From assembly GCF_001514195.1 (NCBI RefSeq), contig NZ_KQ948744.1, positions 186,001 through 250,000 on the forward strand: a stretch of DNA of 64,000 nt, written 5' to 3'. Within the stretch, counting starts at the first letter, position 1; every line of letters starts with the position of its first letter. The position numbers were made by a program, and so were the translations under genes. The notes below the pieces were generated by a model. That model made no database searches. It was not told where the DNA came from and saw nothing but the letters and a program-made list of their open reading frames with translations. The DNA comes from Streptomyces griseorubiginosus. GTDB lineage: Bacteria > Actinomycetota > Actinomycetes > Streptomycetales > Streptomycetaceae. Shown here in pieces: positions 59,445 through 64,000 of this stretch.

Positions 59445-59451
59445 ACCGGCG

Positions 59452-60444
59452 TTACCAGGCGAACGCCTCCGGCGACGGCCCCGGGCCCGGGAAGATCTCG
59501 TCCAGGCCCGCCAGGAGCTCCTCGGTCAGCTCCAGGTCCACCGCCCTGATCGCCGAGTCCAGCTGTTCCGCGGTGCGGGGGCCGACGATCGGGCCGGTGA
59601 CGCCGGGGCGGGTCAGCAGCCAGGCCAGGGCCGCCTCGCCGGGCTCCAGGCCGTGCTTCTCCAGCAGGTCCTCGTAGGACTGGATCTGGGCGCGCTTGGC
59701 CGGGTCCTTGAGGGTGTCGGCGGCTCGGCCGGAGGCACGGCGGCCGCCCTGGGCCTCCTTCTTGATGACCCCGCCGAGGAGCCCGCCGTGCAGCGGTGAC
59801 CAGGGGATCACCCCGAGGCCGTACTCCTGGGCGGCCGGGATGACCTCCATCTCGGCGCGCCGCTCGGCCAGGTTGTAGAGGCACTGCTCGCTGACGAGGC
59901 CGATGGTGCCGCCGCGCCGGGCGGCGATCTCGTTGGCCTGGGCGATCTTGTAGCCGGGGAAGTTGGACGACCCGGCGTACAGGATCTTGCCCTGCTGGAC
60001 CAGGGTGTCGATCGCCTGCCAGATCTCCTCGAAGGGGGTGGCGCGGTCGACGTGGTGGAACTGGTAGATGTCGATGTAGTCGGTCTGGAGGCGCTTGAGC
60101 GAGGCGTCGACGGCCCGGCGGATGTTGACCGCGGAGAGCTTGTCGTGGTTGGGCCAGGCCTCGCCGTCCGCGGCCATGTTGCCGTAGACCTTGGTGGCGA
60201 GGACGGTCTTGTCGCGGTGAGCGGCGCTCTTCGCGAACCAGCTGCCGATGATCTCCTCGGTACGGCCCTTGTTCTCGCCCCAGCCGTACACGTTGGCGGT
60301 GTCGAAGTAGTTGATGCCCGCGTCGAGGGCCGAGTCCATGATCGCGTGGGAGTCGGCCTCATCGGTCTGCGGGCCGAAGTTCATGGTGCCGAGGACGAGT
60401 CGGCTGACCTTGAGTCCGGTGCGTCCGAGCTGCGTGTACTTCAT
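59452..60444 (-). CDS. Aldo-keto reductase
   Basis: A 330-residue NADPH-dependent TIM-barrel oxidoreductase. Catalytic Asp/Tyr region GINYFDTANVYGWG (near residue 47), Lys in VLATKVYG (near 85), His in YQFHHVDR (near 125), and the cofactor region GVIPWSPLHGGLLGG. Full length. It resembles the YajO/Gre3-like subgroup; carbonyl substrate unknown. ATG 60444 (MKYTQLGRTGLKVSRLVLGT) is preferred over GTG 60450. The region 60445-60658 contains no feature I can name. Confidence 0.92.
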   Translation of the reverse strand: MKYTQLGRTGLKVSRLVLGTMNFGPQTDEADSHAIMDSALDAGINYFDTANVYGWGENKGRTEEIIGSWFAKSAAHRDKTVLATKVYGNMAADGEAWPNHDKLSAVNIRRAVDASLKRLQTDYIDIYQFHHVDRATPFEEIWQAIDTLVQQGKILYAGSSNFPGYKIAQANEIAARRGGTIGLVSEQCLYNLAERRAEMEVIPAAQEYGLGVIPWSPLHGGLLGGVIKKEAQGGRRASGRAADTLKDPAKRAQIQSYEDLLEKHGLEPGEAALAWLLTRPGVTGPIVGPRTAEQLDSAIRAVDLELTEELLAGLDEIFPGPGPSPEAFAW

Positions 60445-60658
60445 GAGCACCTAGCCAACGGCGTGGAGTGCGCTCTAGGCAAGGGAGTTCCGCCGGCGGG
60501 GGAGACCCATGCGGTGGGCCGTCCGGTGACCGAGGCGGTCATCGGGCGTGGTCGGCCGGTCGAAGCCGCGCATCTCGTTGCGAGTCCGTTCGGTCTCCGC
60601 CGGCCGGCCGGAAATGAGGCCCGCTCACGCCGCCCGGAGCGGCGGCAGGGGCCGGGTC

Positions 60659-61288
60659 TCAGGGAGTGCGCAGGCTTGCGAACACCGTGCGGAGGCGGGT
60701 GCCGTTCGAGGCTTCCCAGGTGGTGGAGATCTGGCCGGACGTGCCGTCGGGGGGCGTGGGGGACAGGGTCCGGTGGATGTGGAGGACCGTGCCGTCCGTG
60801 AGGGTGAGGTCGGTGCCGTCCCGGTCCTCGGTGATCTCGGCGGAGCCGGCGGGGAGGGCGGGGCCGGCGTAGGTGTGGGCCACCTCGTGGTCCGGGGTGT
60901 CGCTGATGCTCTGGGCCATGGCCTGGGCGCGGCCCTCGAACAGGGCGAGGAGCTCGGTGCGCAGGACCGGGTCGTGGACGCCGTCGTAGGCCCAGCGGGG
61001 GCCCAGCACGCCGTGTTCCATGGTGCCGACGAGGGCCTGGTCCGCGCCGGGGAGCGGGGCGGCGCGGTAGGTCAGGGGGACGTGGTAGGCGACGGGCTCG
61101 GGGCCTGAGGTGTCGAGCGCCACCATGAACTCGATCCCGACCTCGCCCTCCGGGTCGTCGAGCCGAAACCCGCCGGCCTTGGTCAGCTCCGGTGTGCCGG
61201 AACCGGCGTACCACGGGCGGGTGGGCAGCCACGTGGTCAGCAGTTCGAGCTTGGTGGGCTTGAGGGTGGTGTGGTGGATGATCGCCAT
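60659..61288 (-). CDS. Maltokinase N-terminal cap-like domain protein
   Basis: A 209-residue beta-rich protein. The opening MAIIHHTTLKPTKLELLTTW and PWYAGSG, then FMVALDTSGPEPVAYHVPLTYR and MEHGVLGPRWAYDGVHDP, match the cap domain found at the N-terminus of actinobacterial maltokinase-type proteins, here on its own without the kinase part. No catalytic function is expected by itself; the role is unknown. Confidence 0.82.
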   Translation of the reverse strand: MAIIHHTTLKPTKLELLTTWLPTRPWYAGSGTPELTKAGGFRLDDPEGEVGIEFMVALDTSGPEPVAYHVPLTYRAAPLPGADQALVGTMEHGVLGPRWAYDGVHDPVLRTELLALFEGRAQAMAQSISDTPDHEVAHTYAGPALPAGSAEITEDRDGTDLTLTDGTVLHIHRTLSPTPPDGTSGQISTTWEASNGTRLRTVFASLRTP

Positions 61289-61304
61289 GCCGCGATTCTG
61301 TCAG

Positions 61305-61892
61305 TCAGTCGCGGGGGAACTCATCCGTTTTGAGGGTGAGGCCGAGGGGGGTGGCGGTGAGGTCCACGTCCTTGCCGAAGGCCACCTTGGTCTCGACCTC
61401 GTAGTCGCTCCCCTTGGGGTCGGTGTAGATGTGGCACCGCCCCTGGTAGGGGTCCGCGATGACGTAGACGGGGACTTCGGCCGTGGCGTAGGCGGTCTTC
61501 TTCGGGCCGTAGTCGTTGGCCGCGGTGCCCTTGGAAATGACCTCGGCGACGAACTCGACGTCCTCGTAGGACCAGTGGCCGCCCTCCGTCTTGACGGCGC
61601 CTTCGGCCACCACCGTCACATCGGTCGCGAATCCGTTGAGGTGCCCCGGGTAGTCGATGCGCACGTCGGACTTCACGCGCTGCCGCGGGTACTTGGTCCG
61701 CAGCTGCTCGTAGATGTCCGCGATGATCTCCCAGTGGGTGTCCCGCTGCGGCGACATGTAGACGGTCCCCTCGACGATCTCGACCTTGTATCCCTCGGGG
61801 ACGGGCATCGTCTCGAGCCGCTCGAACATCTCGTCGAGGGTGCTCGTGTTGTCGCTCTCGGCCATCGCGATCCTGTCTTCAAGGACGGTCAT
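61305..61892 (-). CDS. Uma2-family (DUF820) nuclease-fold protein
   Basis: 195 residues. The Uma2 core is visible as YKVEIVEGTVYMSPQRDTHWEII, DYPGHLNGFATDVTVVAEG, EFVAEVISKGTAANDYGPKK and YVIADPYQGRCHIY, a PD-(D/E)xK-like arrangement (Asp, then EVIS...K). Many such genes occur in streptomycetes with no defined biological role. ATG 61892 has GGGGAGGAGC 8 nt upstream; an open frame extends to 61919. Confidence 0.86.
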   Translation of the reverse strand: MTVLEDRIAMAESDNTSTLDEMFERLETMPVPEGYKVEIVEGTVYMSPQRDTHWEIIADIYEQLRTKYPRQRVKSDVRIDYPGHLNGFATDVTVVAEGAVKTEGGHWSYEDVEFVAEVISKGTAANDYGPKKTAYATAEVPVYVIADPYQGRCHIYTDPKGSDYEVETKVAFGKDVDLTATPLGLTLKTDEFPRD

Positions 61893-61972
61893 CGTGGCGC
61901 TCCTCCCCGGCTGCCCCACGGAAGAGTGCAGCCGCGCAGTACAACGATACGCACGGTGACCGGGACACGGGT

Positions 61973-62890
61973 TCAGGGCCGCAGCACGATCTTGCCGTGG
62001 GTGTGGCCCTGTTCCAGGTCGCGGTAGGCGTCCTGAACCTCCGCCAGCGGGTGGACGCGGGCCACCGGCACCGTCAGCTCCCCGCGCGCGGCCAGCCGGG
62101 CCAGTTCGCCGACGACGACCGCGCAGGCCGCCGAACCCTCGCCGTACGTGCGCGCGCCGACCTCCGCCGCCGTACGCCAGTCGCGGATCGTGTTGATGCG
62201 CGAGGGCTGGACACCCAGTTCCACGGCCAGTCGGACGTACCCCTCACCGTACGTGTCGATGAACGCGTCGACCGGTCCGCCCGCGGCCTCCCGGACCCGC
62301 TCGGCCACTCCCTGCCCGTACACGACCGGCACGACCCCCCGCTCCTTCAGCCAGTCGTGGTTGCGTGGGCTCGCCAGCCCGACCACCGTGGCGCCGCGCC
62401 GCCGCGCGAGCTGCACGGCCAGTGATCCGACCCCGCCCGCGGCACCCGACACCACGACGGTGTCGCCGGGCACGGGGTCCACGGCGAACACGCTCGCGTA
62501 GGCGGTCGTACCGGCCACGTACAGCGACCCGGCGACCTCCCAGGAGAGCCCGGCCGGACGCGCGACCAGGTTCACGTCGTCCACGACCACGTACTCCGCG
62601 TGGCTGGCCCGTCGGTGGGTGAAGCCCAGCACCTCGTCACCCACCGCGAAGCCCCGCACGTGCGGGCCCGTCTCCACCACCACCCCGGCCAGGTCGCTGC
62701 CCTGGCCGGAGGGGAAGGCCGCCGGCCAGCGGTCGTGCCGGGCGCCCTCGCGGATCATCACCTCGCCGGGCTGGATCCCGGCCGCCCGCACCTCCACCAG
62801 CACCTGTCCGGCGCCGGGCGAGGGCCGCTCCACCTCCTCGACCCGCAGCACGTCGACACCGCCGTACTCGTGGAACCGGACCGCCTTCAT
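61973..62890 (-). CDS. NADPH:quinone oxidoreductase (MDR family)
   Basis: A 305-residue zinc-independent medium-chain reductase. It opens MKAVRFHEYGGVDVLRVEEV, and has GQGSDLAGVVVETGPHVRGF and the NADPH fold VVSGAAGGVGSLAVQLARRRGA (near residue 145). The zinc ligands of alcohol dehydrogenases are absent. Reduces quinones or enones. ATG 62890 has only a weak ribosome binding site; the frame extends to 62914. Confidence 0.9.
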   Translation of the reverse strand: MKAVRFHEYGGVDVLRVEEVERPSPGAGQVLVEVRAAGIQPGEVMIREGARHDRWPAAFPSGQGSDLAGVVVETGPHVRGFAVGDEVLGFTHRRASHAEYVVVDDVNLVARPAGLSWEVAGSLYVAGTTAYASVFAVDPVPGDTVVVSGAAGGVGSLAVQLARRRGATVVGLASPRNHDWLKERGVVPVVYGQGVAERVREAAGGPVDAFIDTYGEGYVRLAVELGVQPSRINTIRDWRTAAEVGARTYGEGSAACAVVVGELARLAARGELTVPVARVHPLAEVQDAYRDLEQGHTHGKIVLRP

Positions 62891-62975
62891 CAGGGGCTCA
62901 CCGCACTTCCTCACGGGGACAGGGCGGCGCCTTCAACGGCCTTGGGGCGGACGGGTATTCCCGGCCCCCTGACTG

Positions 62976-63009
62976 TTCCAGCCGGTCTTCCGTTCCAGCC
63001 GGTCTTCCG
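62976..63009. repeat. 17-bp direct repeat abutting the SGNH hydrolase stop codon
   Basis: TTCCAGCCGGTCTTCCG at 62976-62992 and again at 62993-63009; the next base (63010) begins the stop codon of the hydrolase gene (minus strand). A partial match (CAGCCGG) continues into the coding end. Confidence 0.85.
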
Positions 63010-63690
63010 TCAGCCGGCCGTACGGTACGGCTCGCCCAGGTCCCACGCCTGGTGCATCGCGTCGGCGAAGGCGGCGGCGACCTTGTGCTCGCCGTGTGCG
63101 TTCGGGTGGGTGCCGTCGTAGGTGTCGTGGTCGATGTCGTACGACGGAGGAGGGGTGGCCCGGAGCAGGGGGGAGCGGGGTTCGTCCAGGTCGGCGATCG
63201 TCTTGGCCAGGAGTTCGTTGAAGCGGGTGACCTGCTCGGCGAACGGGGGGTCCGTCTGCGCCCGGACGTTGGGGATCACCGGGAGGACGACCATGCGGAT
63301 CCGGGGGTTCGCGCGGCGGGCCTCGGCGACGAAGGCCCGTACGTTCTCCGTGGTCTGGTCCGCGTTGGTGTAGAAGCCGAGGTCGATCAGGCCCAGGGAC
63401 ACCAGGAGCACGTCGGCCCGTTGACCGCGCACCGCCTCGCCGATCAGCGGCGCCATGTGCTGCCAGCCCTCGCCCCAGCCGGCGAGGTGGGACCGGGGGA
63501 AGTCGGGGTCGGCGTACGCGTACGACGTGGGCGCGTCGGCCGCCTTGTCGTAGAGCGTCTCGCGCGGACCGACGAGGGTGAAGGGACCGCCGTGGGTGTC
63601 GCGCAGGTGCTGCCACATCCGGTAACGCCAGGTGTGCTCGCCCGCGCTGCCGATGGTCATGGAGTCGCCGACGGGCATGAATCGCAGCAT
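63010..63690 (-). CDS. SGNH/GDSL-type hydrolase
   Basis: A 226-residue esterase-like protein with the block I serine in MPVGDSMTIGSAGEH (residue about 9), block II Gly near GWGEGWQHM, and the C-terminal block V DGTHPNAHGEHK with the catalytic Asp and His. The block III Asn region (LVSLGLIDLGF) lacks the usual GTND, so the oxyanion hole may differ. No signal peptide: intracellular, unlike most streptomycete SGNH lipases. ATG 63690 lies within five codons of the serine motif. Confidence 0.86.
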   Translation of the reverse strand: MLRFMPVGDSMTIGSAGEHTWRYRMWQHLRDTHGGPFTLVGPRETLYDKAADAPTSYAYADPDFPRSHLAGWGEGWQHMAPLIGEAVRGQRADVLLVSLGLIDLGFYTNADQTTENVRAFVAEARRANPRIRMVVLPVIPNVRAQTDPPFAEQVTRFNELLAKTIADLDEPRSPLLRATPPPSYDIDHDTYDGTHPNAHGEHKVAAAFADAMHQAWDLGEPYRTAG

Positions 63691-63825
63691 GCGCCCATCA
63701 TCGGTGATTCTTACCAGCGGGTAACAGCTCTTGACCCCACCAGAACTGTGAACAACCCCACGCGGGCGCTGCGCTGGGCTTGAGCCGGGCGCCTATTGGG
63801 GTGCCGGGTTGGGTTGTGTGGCGGG

Positions 63826-63880
63826 TGCGGGTGCGTTGTGGCTTGTCGCGCAGTTCCCCGCGCCCCTGGGGGGTTGCAGT
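63826..63880. repeat. Dispersed repeat, short form, near the right edge
   Basis: TGTGGCTTGTCGCGCAGTTCCCCGCGCCCCTGGGGGG (in parts). Same core as the other copies. The region 63691-64000 has no gene that I can support. Confidence 0.8.
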
Positions 63881-63926
63881 CGGCCTGCGCCATGAGGGGA
63901 CCGTCAGCCGTCCCAGTCCGCCCCGG

Positions 63927-64000
63927 GACCGTTCGTCACGCGCACCCGCCCCCACTGACCGTTCCGTCACGTGCCCGCCCCCACCGGACCGTTCCGCCGC
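63927..64000. repeat. 30-bp tandem repeat at the window edge
   Basis: Units GACCGTTCGTCACGCGCACC (63927-63956), GACCGTTCCGTCACGTGCCC (63957-63986) and a third cut by the window end (63987-64000). Probably continues beyond the window. Confidence 0.8.

Noticed and set aside
61305..61892. Uma2 protein as a mobile-element nuclease
   Set aside because: No inverted repeats, transposase or target duplication nearby; such genes are scattered singly in streptomycete genomes.

Overview
The window is a chromosomal core segment of a Streptomyces or very close relative. The evidence is very high GC, frequent GTG and TTG starts with GGAGG-type ribosome binding sites, a second groEL without groES behind CIRCE sites, DasR-type operators, the futalosine menaquinone genes mqnB/mqnD, mycothiol-type DinB proteins, and the dispersed GCGCAGTTCCCCGCGCCCCT intergenic repeat. 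From memory, the gene order resembles the S. coelicolor SCO4281 to about SCO4340 region; no search was run. I see no tRNA or rRNA gene, insertion sequence, prophage, CRISPR array or biosynthetic cluster.

Layout. 1-2.7 kb: 3' part of a CdgB-like diguanylate cyclase and a membrane-anchored carbohydrate-binding protein. 2.7-7.6 kb: amino-sugar block (PfkB kinase, nagA, nagK, divergent sugar-binding lipoprotein) around tandem DasR sites. 7.6-10.9 kb: otsB, otsA and gpgS (trehalose and glucosylglycerate precursors). 10.9-13 kb: SAM-I riboswitch, thrC and a MoaD/ThiS-like carrier. 13-16 kb: cold-shock gene, palindromic repeats, two CIRCE elements, groEL2 and an unexplained structured RNA element. 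16-28.5 kb: small metabolic genes (old yellow enzyme, acetyltransferases, phosphodiesterase, carboxylesterase, methyltransferase), murQ with its RpiR-type regulator, two mycothiol/DinB-type proteins, an HD protein and cutC. 28.5-38 kb: a HelD-like helicase, an XPB-type helicase and an XPB-associated WYL protein. 38.6-46.3 kb: second cold-shock protein, mqnD/mqnB, DUF2771 lipoprotein, MFS protein, DUF3027 protein, and an ECF sigma factor with a CU044_5270-type partner. 46.4-51.5 kb: a large GHKL (sacsin-like) ATPase and two paralogous secreted proteins. 51.5-64 kb: CtpE-like P-type ATPase, NCS2 purine permease, ribbon-helix-helix protein, MarR/MFS pair, GNAT, thpR, a 29-residue membrane protein, aldo-keto reductase, maltokinase-cap protein, Uma2 nuclease-fold protein, quinone oxidoreductase and an SGNH hydrolase.

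How parts work together. Two loci handle cell-wall amino sugars: DasR-controlled nagKA and murR-murQ, which converts MurNAc-6P to GlcNAc-6P, the substrate of NagA. Stress functions recur: groEL2 under HrcA sites, two cold-shock genes, trehalose synthesis, HelD and XPB helicases.

The most distinctive signals are non-coding. They are a SAM-I aptamer whose P1 stem covers the thrC Shine-Dalgarno sequence, four evenly spaced CIRCE half-sites before groEL2, an unclassified multi-hairpin element after groEL2, a dispersed repeat that has become the N-terminus of NagA, and at least seven different minisatellites, several of which abut or include a stop codon. No single new multi-gene system stands out.
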